Source of the DNA: Marinilabiliaceae bacterium UBA5213
GTDB lineage: Bacteria > Bacteroidota > Bacteroidia > Bacteroidales > Marinilabiliaceae
Reading direction: 5' to 3'
Assembly (NCBI GenBank): GCA_002412555.1
Contig: DHVH01000252.1
Span: 4,434 to 45,950 of the forward strand
DNA length: 41,517 bases
Shown: piece after piece, positions 27,237-36,139 of the stretch
Layout: each line of letters opens with the position of its first letter
Numbering within the stretch: the stretch's first letter is position 1
Program-made: the position numbers and the translations under genes
Notes under the pieces: generated by a model
The model's database searches: none
What the model was told of the DNA's origin: nothing
What the model saw: only the letters and a program-made list of their open reading frames with translations

Positions 27237-30200
27237 TTAAAAGGTTGCATTTAAACTAAAGGAAAAACTCCGGGTGGTAGGCAGGTTGTTATAATCAATA
27301 CCGAATGTACCGGCACCTCCGGCGCTCCCGGTATAATTAACCAAAGGATCCGAACCTCTGTAGGAAGTTAACAACAATAAATTGCGGCCTGTAGCTGAAA
27401 GTGTCAGTCGCTCTAGCCCTATGTTCTTAACATAATTGGACAGGTCATAACCCAGCGTAACGTATCCTAACCTTATAAAAGAACCATCTTCAATAAAATT
27501 AGACCCTACTGCGCCAACGTAATTATTGTAAAAAGTTTGATCAAAAATCACAGGTGTCGTATTGGGGACATAGGTTCCATCGGGCTGCTCCACTACCCCC
27601 TTCACTAAAATCTCCCGATTCCTGTAATCTTCCAGGATCTCTGCCTGTCCGCTACCCATTAGATTTCGCAGGGTGATGTTGGCAACATCTCCCCCTTTTC
27701 TCAGGTTAACCATCATAGACAAGGACCATTTCTTATAAGAAATACGGTTTAAAACCCCTGCTGTAAAATCAGCCTCCCGATTACCTATGAGCAGAGAGGT
27801 AGATGCATTGATTCGGGGAAATCCATTTTCATTGACCACAATCTGACCCGCTTCATTTCTTAAGTAATCGGTTCCCGATAAGGCCAGCGTAGATCCACCC
27901 AGATATGAAGTTGCTGCAACATTGCCATGGCGGCCATCATGATGATATAATTCAAGGATATCATCAGGCAAATGGTCTACTGTACCCCTGTTATGCGCAA
28001 AGTTGGTAACTACATCCCACTTGACTGCGTTGCGTAAAATATTTTGTGACCAAATAACCTCCACGCCTCTGTTGCTAATGGTTCCTTCATTTCTCGTTTG
28101 AAGAATATTACCAGAACTGGGAGAAACTCTTACTTCTACAATTTGATCATCCACTTTGGTCGAGTAATAAGCCAATTCGAGCGCAGTACGATCGTTAAAC
28201 CAACGGGTATCCAGTCCAATCTCCCATGATGTAGTCATTTCCGGTTCCAGTAAAGGATTACTGCTGCGGGTAGGGTCCACCCCATAACCGCCATCCGGCA
28301 AAGGCAGGGTTCTGAACCACTTATTTAAACGGTACAAGGGGGCATCTTTTCCTACTTTTGCCCAGTTTCCCTGCAGTTTACCATAGCTAAACACAGAACT
28401 CTGAACCTTCAACAACTCAGAAAAAATAACCCCTCCGCTAAAGGAAGGATAGAAAAACGAACGGGAGGCTACCGGCAAAGTGGAAGAGTAGTCATTCCGC
28501 GCTGTCACGCCTGCCTGAACAATTCCCTGATAATCAAACTTCAACTCACCATAATAACCATAAAGGTTCTTTTCTGTCCTCCTCATCGTAACATCTTCCT
28601 TACGGATATCCAACAGGTTCATAACACTCTCCCATTCATCCACATTGAAATGGTAGCCCCCCAGGCCAATTGACCGACCCAAGGTTTGTTTGGCATCAAA
28701 GCCAGCCAATGCCTGCAGAGTAAAATCAGGTGTGAGCTTTAAAGAGTATGTCGCCATAAGTCCTCCATTGAGCACACTGCTTTTTCCGTCACCATAAAAA
28801 TAGGACCCAAGGTAGGGGAAGTCTGTTGATGAAGGTGTTCCAGTAATCTCCAACTCATCCAAAGTATAGCGTGGGGTTACCACACTGTGGCTCTCACTAT
28901 GGGTTAAATCATAACCGACGCGACCGGTCAGTGCCAAATCTGGGATGATATCCCAGGTTATGGTGGCTTGTAAAAGAGTTCTGCTAGATTCAGACAATCC
29001 GGTATCCTCATAACGTGACCACAATGGACTAATCGGGGAATTCCTGATATTGTTAGAACTCAAATAGGGTCGCCTGATAGACCCATCGGCATTCTTATAA
29101 TTGCTGATATCATCATCAATGGGCCAGTTATAAACGGATCCCATTCCGGCACCAAATCCTCTGGATTCCCGTTGAACAAAATTGGCCATGAAGCTCATGG
29201 TCAAGTTATCACTTGGCATATAATTGGATTTTAACAGCAAGCCCCAACGATCAAGGTAGTCATTGGGTACAACGCCTGAGTGATCCATAAAGCTGAAAGA
29301 GGCATACGTGTTGAACTTCTCGGTCCCACCTGAAACAGAGAGGTCATATTTTTGATATATCCCTGTCTCCAGAAAACCATCCACATTGTCATATATCTGA
29401 GTGCCTTCCGGAGCCAAAGGTCCCCAACCACCCATCGACTCTTCTCTGTAAACGCCTAAACCCCCTCGCAAATACATCTGTTGAATTTTAGGCACCCGAT
29501 AGGCTTCCTCCATTTGAATGGTGGAGCTAAATTCAACCTTGATATCGCCTGCCGCACCAGACTTTGTTGTAACAATGATAGCTCCGTTGGCCGCTTCCAA
29601 GCCATAAAGCGCCGCCGCTGCCGCACCCTTTAGTACAGTAATACTCTCAATGTCATTGGGATTCATCTCAGCAGCTTTGGAAGCGCCGCCAGACACATGC
29701 ATCCCATTCAAGATAAAGATAGGTTCGTTGCTTTGCGCAGGATTAATAGAGGAAATGCCCCTAATCAGAATTTGTGAAGATGCAGATGGAGATCCACCGG
29801 TACCCGATATTTCAACACCTGCAATGCGTCCTTGTAAAGCGTCCACAAAATTATTTTGCTTGCCGGCTGTTAAATCCTCCGCGCTCACAGATTGGACGGC
29901 AAAGTTTAAGTCCCTTTTTTCGGCCTTAACCCCCATGGCTACAACTACTACTTCATCCAACCCCACAAACTCATCTACCAATTGCACATCCACTACACTT
30001 CGTCCGCCGACTTCTACAATCTGCGTTCTAAAGCCAATAAAAGAAAATGTCAAGGTGGATTGTGGACTAATGCTTATGGTGTAGCGGCCATCCATGTTGG
30101 TCACTACGCCGTTTAGGGTGCCCGTCTCTAAAACATTAACACCTGGCACAGAGAAGCCACTGGCGTCGGTAACGTTGCCGACTACTGTAACTTGTGCATC

Positions 30201-30404
30201 CTGAGAAAAGATCTCTGCTTCTCCAAAAAAACCTTCCCGAAGAGAAATATCCGCTCCCGCAGAATCAAGGTTTCTGTCAATATTATTGGCAAATAACGTT
30301 TGCCTGCCGGATATCAATAACAAACCAATAACAAAACACAAGAATACAATTCTTGTACTACTGGCCCCTTTCATAGAAACCGGAAATTCATACATTTCTT
30401 TCAT
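27237..30404 (-). CDS. SusC/RagA-like TonB-dependent outer-membrane transporter
   Basis: 1055 residues. A long signal region (IVFLCFVIGLLLISGRQTLFA) is followed by a CarboxypepD_reg-like domain at ~70-150 (VTDASGFSVPGVNVLETGT, TFSFIGFRTQIVEVGG), a plug domain at ~155-270 (ALQGRIAGVEISGT, AAAALYGLEAANGAIIVTTK) and a 22-strand-type barrel ending in FSFSLNATF with a terminal Phe. I use ATG 30404; ATG 30374 (MKGASSTRIVF) is also possible. There is no N-terminal STN domain, so signalling through an anti-sigma factor is not expected, and no sigma/anti-sigma pair lies nearby. It imports glycans with SusD using TonB energy. It is the first gene of the minus-strand locus. Confidence 0.95.
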   Translation of the reverse strand: MKEMYEFPVSMKGASSTRIVFLCFVIGLLLISGRQTLFANNIDRNLDSAGADISLREGFFGEAEIFSQDAQVTVVGNVTDASGFSVPGVNVLETGTLNGVVTNMDGRYTISISPQSTLTFSFIGFRTQIVEVGGRSVVDVQLVDEFVGLDEVVVVAMGVKAEKRDLNFAVQSVSAEDLTAGKQNNFVDALQGRIAGVEISGTGGSPSASSQILIRGISSINPAQSNEPIFILNGMHVSGGASKAAEMNPNDIESITVLKGAAAAALYGLEAANGAIIVTTKSGAAGDIKVEFSSTIQMEEAYRVPKIQQMYLRGGLGVYREESMGGWGPLAPEGTQIYDNVDGFLETGIYQKYDLSVSGGTEKFNTYASFSFMDHSGVVPNDYLDRWGLLLKSNYMPSDNLTMSFMANFVQRESRGFGAGMGSVYNWPIDDDISNYKNADGSIRRPYLSSNNIRNSPISPLWSRYEDTGLSESSRTLLQATITWDIIPDLALTGRVGYDLTHSESHSVVTPRYTLDELEITGTPSSTDFPYLGSYFYGDGKSSVLNGGLMATYSLKLTPDFTLQALAGFDAKQTLGRSIGLGGYHFNVDEWESVMNLLDIRKEDVTMRRTEKNLYGYYGELKFDYQGIVQAGVTARNDYSSTLPVASRSFFYPSFSGGVIFSELLKVQSSVFSYGKLQGNWAKVGKDAPLYRLNKWFRTLPLPDGGYGVDPTRSSNPLLEPEMTTSWEIGLDTRWFNDRTALELAYYSTKVDDQIVEVRVSPSSGNILQTRNEGTISNRGVEVIWSQNILRNAVKWDVVTNFAHNRGTVDHLPDDILELYHHDGRHGNVAATSYLGGSTLALSGTDYLRNEAGQIVVNENGFPRINASTSLLIGNREADFTAGVLNRISYKKWSLSMMVNLRKGGDVANITLRNLMGSGQAEILEDYRNREILVKGVVEQPDGTYVPNTTPVIFDQTFYNNYVGAVGSNFIEDGSFIRLGYVTLGYDLSNYVKNIGLERLTLSATGRNLLLLTSYRGSDPLVNYTGSAGGAGTFGIDYNNLPTTRSFSFSLNATF

Positions 30405-30618
30405 GCTAAATTAGGTTTACAATTAACACTATTCCATATAAGTTTGAACTGAACTTTAACCGACATGTTTATAATAGAACCAACCATTGAATTGATGCGT
30501 TCACACAACTTTTGTTTCTTTTAAAATTAAGCCTATTCTCATCAAAAATCACGAAAAACAAACAGCAAACCGCCATAAACAATAAAAAGAAAATGCTAGA
30601 TTCTGTTAACATTCATGC

Positions 30619-30649
30619 CAAAATTATAACAAATAATTGTTAAAACAAA
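30619..30649 (-). promoter_or_regulatory. Predicted promoter of the susC-led unit
   Basis: On the minus strand TTTG (30646-30649), a 19-nt spacer, then TAATTTTG (30619-30626), an exact -33/-7 pair. The predicted start near 30613 implies a ~210-nt leader before susC. The rest of the divergent gap 30405-30814 is AT-rich and holds the dnaG promoter. Confidence 0.55.
30627..30642. promoter_or_regulatory. Palindrome in the susC promoter spacer
   Basis: TAACAA-ATAA-TTGTTA is a perfect 6-4-6 inverted repeat occupying the promoter spacer. A second, wider pair ATAACAAA (30626-30633) and TTTGTTAT (30651-30658) surrounds it. The motif differs from TTGTAATACA, so a different regulator may act here. Confidence 0.4.
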
Positions 30650-30785
30650 TTTTGTTATGACAAAAAAAACATATTTATATAGCACCTTTCAGCACATATA
30701 CCTTCAAAAGGTCTCATATCATACAACTTTACAATTCCTCCCTTAGTTTTCTCCCGCTCCAACTACCCTTTTACTCATTTTTAAG

Positions 30786-30793
30786 TATCTTTG
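30786..30793 (+). promoter_or_regulatory. -7 element of dnaG
   Basis: TATCTTTG is an exact TAnnTTTG element 21 nt before the dnaG ATG, predicting a short leader of ~15-18 nt. No clear -33 TTTG is visible. Confidence 0.5.
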
Positions 30794-30814
30794 ACTGGAA
30801 AACCAAGTGACCTC

Positions 30815-32776
30815 ATGATCGACCAAGGCACAGTTGATAGAATAATGGAAGCGGCTCAGGGACAGATTACGGACGTCATATCCGAATATGTCAACCTGAA
30901 GCGGCGCGGCATCAACTATATTGGCAATTGTCCCTTTCACAATGAAAAGACACCCTCCTTCATTGTTTCGCCCCACAAGGGTATTTTCAAATGCTTTGGC
31001 TGCGGTAAAGGAGGGAATGCGGTCAATTTTTTGATGGAACATGAGCAAATCACTTTTGTGGATGCCATCAAAAGTCTGGGTCGTAAGTTTCATATTCACA
31101 TAGAAGAGAAAGAGCCTTCGCCCGAAGAGCTGCTGCACCAGAACGAGCGGGAAAGCATGATGGTGGTTACCGAATATGCCGCCAAATATTTTTCACAAAC
31201 ACTTTACGAAACCGATGAAGGGCAATCGGTGGGACTGGGTTATTTTCGGCAAAGGGGCTTCAGAGACGACATCATTAAAAAATTTCAGCTCGGCTATTCA
31301 CCTGAGCAACGGGACGCACTTACCAAACAAGCCCAGCAACACGGCTACAAAATTGATTTTTTAGAGAAGACCGGGCTCTCCATTGTGCGGGACGATTACA
31401 AAGCGGATCGCTTTCGGGGACGCGTCATTTTCCCCATCCACAGTCTCTCCGGCAAGGTCATCGCCTTTGGCGGTCGGGTCTTAAAGACCGACGCCAAAAC
31501 AGCCAAATATCTCAACTCGCCTGAGTCTGAAATCTACCATAAAAGCCGCATATTGTATGGCATTTATCAGGCCCGGCAGGAGATGGTGCGCCAAGATCGC
31601 ACCTATCTGGTGGAAGGTTATACCGATGTGCTATCCTTTCACCAGGCCGGCATTACCAATGTGGTAGCCTCCTCGGGCACGGCACTCACGGTGGATCAAA
31701 TCCGGCTCATGGCCCGCTTTTCTCCCAACATCACCATCATCTATGACGGTGATCCGGCCGGCATTAAAGCCTCCATCAGGGGGATTGACCTGGTGCTGGA
31801 AGAGGGCATGAACGTCAAGGTTTTGTTGCTGCCCGAAGGAGATGACCCCGATTCGTTTGCCAAAAAACTGGGAAAGGAAAAACTCCTGCAATACATTCAG
31901 GAAAACGAAACCGATTTCATCAAGTTCAAGACTTCCATTCTTTTGGAAGATACGCACAACGACCCCATTAAAAGGGCCCAACTGATTCAGGATATTGTCA
32001 GAACCATTTCGGTGATTCCCGACCCGATAGTGCGTGCGGTATATATAAAGGAGTGCAGCAAGCTGCTAAATGTGGAAGAGCCTGTTTTGTATACAGAAAT
32101 AGGCAAAATCAAAAAGACCAAACAGGAAAAAGAAGCGCTTCGTCCGGCCGTTCGACCGCCATCCAATGACCTGTCACCTCAACCGACTGCCACCCCAAAC
32201 TTCATTCCCGGCATCACCGACAATCCAATGGAAACAGAAGAGCGGGAGGTGCTCCGCTTTCTGATTAAATTTGGCGACCAGATGCTCAACAGTCCGGTCA
32301 CCATCAATGGCGAAGAAAAATCAATGACCGTAGGAGAATACATCGTACACGGCTTAAATGCAGACGATGTGCGCAGCCAAAACCCCTTGCACAATCAAAT
32401 TCTTGAGGAGTTTGAGGCGCATCTGGCTACCCCGGGATTCTTGGCCAATCGCTATTTTGTCAGCCACCCCAACCCGGCTGTGAGTGGACTGGTGACCGAC
32501 CTGATTGCAAGTGAATACCAACTGAGCCGTATTCACAATAAGTATGGTCCTGTAAAAAAAGATGAAGAGATGCTCGATGACTTGGTGCCCCGGGTGGTAA
32601 CGGAACTCAAATGGAAAATGGTGAAGGTACGCATGGAAAAGATACGTCAGCAACTCAAAGAAGCCCAGGAACAAGGCAACCATGACAGGCTAATGGAACT
32701 CATTCAGGAAATGACGGTATTACAGCAAGCCTTTAAATATATTTCGCACCAACACGGAGAACGAACCATCATATAA
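30815..32776 (+). CDS. dnaG: DNA primase
   Basis: 653 residues from ATG 30815 (MIDQGTVDRIMEAAQ). An upstream TTG at 30791 overlaps the predicted -7 element and is rejected. It synthesises RNA primers at the replication fork. The CHC2 zinc finger has C39, H42, C60 and C63 (CPFHNEKTPSF, CFGCGKGGN). The catalytic core includes KFQLGYSPEQ and FRGRVIFPIH, and the Toprim domain has YLVEGYTDVLSFHQAG and IIYDGDPAGIKAS. A helicase-interacting C-terminal helical region follows a Pro/Thr-rich linker near residues 445-470. Length and domain order are normal. The next gene begins 18 nt later, so they may be cotranscribed. Confidence 0.96.
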   Translation: MIDQGTVDRIMEAAQGQITDVISEYVNLKRRGINYIGNCPFHNEKTPSFIVSPHKGIFKCFGCGKGGNAVNFLMEHEQITFVDAIKSLGRKFHIHIEEKEPSPEELLHQNERESMMVVTEYAAKYFSQTLYETDEGQSVGLGYFRQRGFRDDIIKKFQLGYSPEQRDALTKQAQQHGYKIDFLEKTGLSIVRDDYKADRFRGRVIFPIHSLSGKVIAFGGRVLKTDAKTAKYLNSPESEIYHKSRILYGIYQARQEMVRQDRTYLVEGYTDVLSFHQAGITNVVASSGTALTVDQIRLMARFSPNITIIYDGDPAGIKASIRGIDLVLEEGMNVKVLLLPEGDDPDSFAKKLGKEKLLQYIQENETDFIKFKTSILLEDTHNDPIKRAQLIQDIVRTISVIPDPIVRAVYIKECSKLLNVEEPVLYTEIGKIKKTKQEKEALRPAVRPPSNDLSPQPTATPNFIPGITDNPMETEEREVLRFLIKFGDQMLNSPVTINGEEKSMTVGEYIVHGLNADDVRSQNPLHNQILEEFEAHLATPGFLANRYFVSHPNPAVSGLVTDLIASEYQLSRIHNKYGPVKKDEEMLDDLVPRVVTELKWKMVKVRMEKIRQQLKEAQEQGNHDRLMELIQEMTVLQQAFKYISHQHGERTII

Positions 32777-32794
32777 TCAACAAACTCTATTCTG

Positions 32795-33280
32795 ATGAAG
32801 ACACTGGTACATAAAGACCAAGAGCTGATAGAAACCATTATTCGCCGTTGCGACATCTGCTTTGCAGGCGTGGTCACGCCTGAAAATACGCCCTATGTAA
32901 TACCGATGAATTTTGGTTACCAAAATGGCATCATTTACCTGCACAGCGCCCCTACTGGGCGCGTGATTACAGCACTTGAAAACAACGCCCATATCTGCAT
33001 CACGTTCAGTACCGATCACGAACTGGCTTTTCAACATCCGGAGGTGGCCTGTAGCTACCGCATGAAATCCAAAAGCGTTATCGCTTTTGGAAAAGTCACT
33101 TTCATAGAGGCTCTGGAGCAAAAGCGCGAGGCCCTTAATATTATCATGGAGCAGTATTCCGACAAAAAATTCGATTACAGTGATCCCGCCGTGCGCAATG
33201 TAAAAATATGGGCCATCCCCATCGATGAGATCAGCTGTAAAGAGTTTGGTGCGCCTCACGAAAAATACAAAAAGAGCTAA
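32795..33280 (+). CDS. Pyridoxamine 5'-phosphate oxidase-like flavin-binding protein
   Basis: 161 residues, cytoplasmic, no signal. It has the split-barrel fold of the PNPOx/NimA-like group: CFAGVVTPENTPYVIPMNFGYQNGIIYLHSAPTGR near the N-terminus, and CSYRMKSKSVIAFGKVTFIE in the middle. Members bind FMN or F420 and some reduce nitro groups. The biological substrate of this one is unknown. It lies 18 nt after dnaG and 27 nt before the SpmA/B gene. Confidence 0.8.
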   Translation: MKTLVHKDQELIETIIRRCDICFAGVVTPENTPYVIPMNFGYQNGIIYLHSAPTGRVITALENNAHICITFSTDHELAFQHPEVACSYRMKSKSVIAFGKVTFIEALEQKREALNIIMEQYSDKKFDYSDPAVRNVKIWAIPIDEISCKEFGAPHEKYKKS

Positions 33281-33307
33281 AATTTATAACCCTAAACAAT
33301 CGGCCAA

Positions 33308-34540
33308 ATGGTACTTAATTTCATCTGGATAGCCTTTTTTTTAATAGCCTTTGTCGTAGCACTCATTCGCCTGCTGTTTTTTCAGGACATGGAAATATTC
33401 TCTGAACTGGTGAACTCCACCTTTGAATATGCCAACACCGGCTTCAATATTTCTTTGGGCTTAACAGGTGTGCTAACCCTATGGCTGGGGTTTATGAAAA
33501 TTGCAGAAAAGGGCGGCATGGTGGCGTTGATGACCAAAGCCATTGGACCCTTCTTTAACCGCCTATTTCCTACTCTGCCAAAGAACCATCCGGCATACGG
33601 CTCTATGATGATGAACCTGGCGGCCAATATGCTGGGGCTCGACAATGCCGCTACACCCATGGGTCTCAAAGCCATGAAAGAAATGCAGACCGTGAACGAC
33701 CAAAAAGATACGGCCTCAAATGCGCAAATCATGTTTTTGGTTTTAAACACTTCGGGCCTCACCATCATTCCGGTTTCGATCATGGTCTACCGGGCACAGT
33801 TCAATGCGGCCAACCCGGCCGACATCTTTTTACCCATACTGTTGGCTACTTTCTTTTCGACTTTGGCAGGCGTTATTTCAGTGGCCTTAGTGCAGCGTAT
33901 CAAACTGCTGGATCCGGTGATTTTGGCCTACCTCGGGGGCATGACGGCTGCTGTGGGAGCTTTGCTCTGGGGTTTGTCGCGATTGGATCGGGAGCAATTG
34001 AGGGTGGTGTCCCTATTAATAGCCAATCTCACCCTCTTTTCTTTCATCATCATCTTCATTGTCCGCGCCGTTATTAAAAAAGTGAATGTCTACGATGCTT
34101 TCATTGAAGGCGGCAAGGAAGGATTTTCCATTGCCATTAAAATCATCCCTTACCTCATCGCCATACTTGTCAGTATTGGCGTATTCCGAGCTTCGGGAGC
34201 CATGGATTATCTGATCGACGGGGTGGCATGGTTTTTTACCCAGCTTAATGTTGACACCCGCTTTGTAGATGCCCTGCCTACCGCACTCATGAAACCCCTC
34301 AGTGGAAGCGGCGCCCGTGGTATGATGATTGATACCATGAACGCCTACGGGGTAGACTCCTTTGCCGGCCGACTGGCCTCTACCGTCCAGGGAGCAACCG
34401 ACACTACTTTTTATATTATTGCAGTGTATTTTGGGTCAGTGGGCATACGCAACACCAGGCATGCCGTTCCTTGCGGACTAATTGCCGACTTTACCGGCAT
34501 CATTGCAGCCATATTAATTGGTTACCTCTTCTTTGGGTAA
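33308..34540 (+). CDS. Fused SpmA-SpmB-like nucleoside-recognition (Gate) membrane protein
   Basis: 410 residues, multipass membrane protein with two Gate domains. The SpmA-like half covers ~1-200 (SLGLTGVLTLWLGFMKIAEKGG, MMMNLAANMLGLDNAATPMG), the SpmB-like half ~225-410 (FIEGGKEGFSIAIKIIPYLI, PTALMKPLSGSGARGMMIDTM, VQGATDTTFYIIAVYFGSVG). In Bacillus SpmA and SpmB are separate spore-maturation proteins of under 200 residues each. Fused versions occur in non-sporulating Bacteroidota, where the transported compound or role is unsettled. Confidence 0.88.
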   Translation: MVLNFIWIAFFLIAFVVALIRLLFFQDMEIFSELVNSTFEYANTGFNISLGLTGVLTLWLGFMKIAEKGGMVALMTKAIGPFFNRLFPTLPKNHPAYGSMMMNLAANMLGLDNAATPMGLKAMKEMQTVNDQKDTASNAQIMFLVLNTSGLTIIPVSIMVYRAQFNAANPADIFLPILLATFFSTLAGVISVALVQRIKLLDPVILAYLGGMTAAVGALLWGLSRLDREQLRVVSLLIANLTLFSFIIIFIVRAVIKKVNVYDAFIEGGKEGFSIAIKIIPYLIAILVSIGVFRASGAMDYLIDGVAWFFTQLNVDTRFVDALPTALMKPLSGSGARGMMIDTMNAYGVDSFAGRLASTVQGATDTTFYIIAVYFGSVGIRNTRHAVPCGLIADFTGIIAAILIGYLFFG

Positions 34541-34604
34541 GGCTTTACTTCTTCCTATGTTTTTCTTATATTTAGTGAAATAGTAAAAACAAAAAAACAG
34601 AAAC

Positions 34605-34835
34605 ATGGATAACGAAGAAACAAAATCAAACAATGGTGCATGGACAATAGGATGGGGATGGTACGTAGCAGTGCCGCTACTGATTGTATTGGGACTGGCG
34701 GCAAAAAAAGGCGTCAACGATACACTGGTCCCTAAACACCAACCGGCTTTGGACATTCTTAAAGAACGCTATGCCAAAGGAGAAATCGACCGCCAAAAGT
34801 ACGAAGAAATGATCAATGACGTTTTAGCTGTCTAA
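34605..34835 (+). CDS. Small SHOCT-domain membrane protein
   Basis: 76 residues. One hydrophobic segment at ~19-37 (WYVAVPLLIVLGLAAKK) is followed by a C-terminal SHOCT motif (ALDILKERYAKGEIDRQKYEEM). SHOCT segments are short C-terminal oligomerisation or tethering motifs of unknown exact role. Its TAA stop (34833-34835) shares bases with the TAG stop of the convergent AraC gene (34832-34834), four bases CTAA serving both. Confidence 0.8.
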   Translation: MDNEETKSNNGAWTIGWGWYVAVPLLIVLGLAAKKGVNDTLVPKHQPALDILKERYAKGEIDRQKYEEMINDVLAV

Positions 34836-35734
34836 AACACATTCTTTATGCCATTGAAGTTGGTACGAAACTCGCTTGGTGTGGAGTGCTGCTTCTTTTT
34901 AAAGGTGCGGTTAAAATTGGAGATGTTATTGAATCCACACTCGTAACAAATTTCTGATATGCTTTTTCTTGTTTCAATTAACAAGCGGGTAGCATAGCCT
35001 AAGCGTATTTCATTCACAAACTCAACAAATGATTTGCCAGTACGCTGTTTAATCAGGCGACTGAAAGAGACAACGGACATGTTCAACATGTCCGCTGCTT
35101 CTTCCAGCATAATGCGTTGGTTAAAATTAGCACGGACAAAGTTGTAGATTTTTTCGATGCGCTCACTGTTGTGAAAATCATTGTTGTGCTGAAAAGAGAT
35201 ATTGGTCAGTAACTTTTGGTTACGTGAAATGGACAAGTCGTACAGCAAGGACTGAAACTCCAAAAAAGAATCAAAACCCCTTTTCTGGGTTAATGTAAGC
35301 AATCGCTTTTCAGCTTGTTGCGCTGCCTCTCTCGAGAAAAGAATGCCCCTGTTGGCATTGTTTAACAAATCACGGATGGGCTTAAGGAGGTTCTTGGCAA
35401 TAAGCGGTCCTTCGAAAATATCCCTTGGGAATTGTATGGTTATTTCATGCAGCAGTTGTTTTCCTGTGTTCCTAAAGTTTTCCCAACCATGATAGAGGTT
35501 AGGTCCTACCATTACCAATTCATAGTCCTCAATCTCTTCTATGTGATCGCCCACAACCCTTCGGGCCCCACGGGCATTGGCAATGAAATTTATTTCATAT
35601 TCCGGATGAAAATGTATAGGAAAGGTAAACAATGAGCGCTCCCGGTCAAAAACCAAAAAACAATCATCCTCGTTCAAGGGCGTAATTTCCCGATGTATAG
35701 ATTCCTTAATGGCATGAGCGGTCGATACTTCCAT
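34832..35734 (-). CDS. AraC-family transcriptional regulator with cupin sensor domain
   Basis: 300 residues. An N-terminal cupin-like domain covers ~25-110 (FPIHFHPEYEINFIANARGARRVVGD). The C-terminal double-HTH AraC domain covers ~198-297 (MLEEAADMLNMSVVSFSRLIKQRTGKSF, ISEICYECGFNNISNFNRTFKK). Such regulators usually respond to sugars or small metabolites. No sugar genes adjoin it. A perfect 11-bp inverted repeat overlaps its own -7 element, suggesting autoregulation. Confidence 0.9.
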   Translation of the reverse strand: MEVSTAHAIKESIHREITPLNEDDCFLVFDRERSLFTFPIHFHPEYEINFIANARGARRVVGDHIEEIEDYELVMVGPNLYHGWENFRNTGKQLLHEITIQFPRDIFEGPLIAKNLLKPIRDLLNNANRGILFSREAAQQAEKRLLTLTQKRGFDSFLEFQSLLYDLSISRNQKLLTNISFQHNNDFHNSERIEKIYNFVRANFNQRIMLEEAADMLNMSVVSFSRLIKQRTGKSFVEFVNEIRLGYATRLLIETRKSISEICYECGFNNISNFNRTFKKKQHSTPSEFRTNFNGIKNVF

Positions 35735-35768
35735 AATTTCCAGGGATAAAAAATGAACTTCTAGATAG

Positions 35769-35792
35769 TGTCAAAAATAGTTATTTTTGACA
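35769..35792. promoter_or_regulatory. Perfect 11-2-11 inverted repeat at the AraC promoter
   Basis: TGTCAAAAATA (35769-35779), GT, TATTTTTGACA (35782-35792). It starts 35 nt before the AraC ATG and contains the -7 element TATTTTTG (minus strand, 35772-35779). A TTG lies at 35801-35803, spacer 21. An autoregulatory operator is the likely reading. The rest of 35735-36086 is AT-rich with nothing I recognise. Confidence 0.6.
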
Positions 35793-36086
35793 AAAAAATA
35801 CAACACAAGAGACAAATAACACAATAAACTTTCAAACACTTTGAATAGCAGGCCATTACAGTTGCAGTTATTCTAAAAATTAATCATGTATTAATCCAAA
35901 GCCAGTCTGCATTAAAAGACATTAAGCTGTATAATTGATACTTAGAGAGGATCATTAATTTAAACAAAAACAAACTATTGTTAATTCCTCCCAATATTGA
36001 TAATATAGTATCAATACAATTATATTTCCCCTTAGCTAAAAAGAATGTTTTTATTCAAAACATTTCCTATTCAAACAAAAAGCCCT

Positions 36087-36094
36087 TATATTTG
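36087..36094 (+). promoter_or_regulatory. -7 element of rpsP
   Basis: TATATTTG, an exact Bacteroidota -7 match, lies 45 nt before the rpsP ATG. A leader of ~40 nt is predicted. Confidence 0.65.
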
Positions 36095-36139
36095 CGGTCG
36101 CTTAAAAAGTAGGTTGTATTAATTGAAATTATTTGAAAC

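Noticed and set aside
1166..30404. Chitin utilisation locus as the main interpretation
   Set aside because: GH20, NagB and NagX would fit chitin, but there is no GH18/GH19 chitinase or chitin-binding domain, and the amidase, GHL10 enzymes and D-lactate dehydrogenase are not needed for chitin. Kept only as an alternative.
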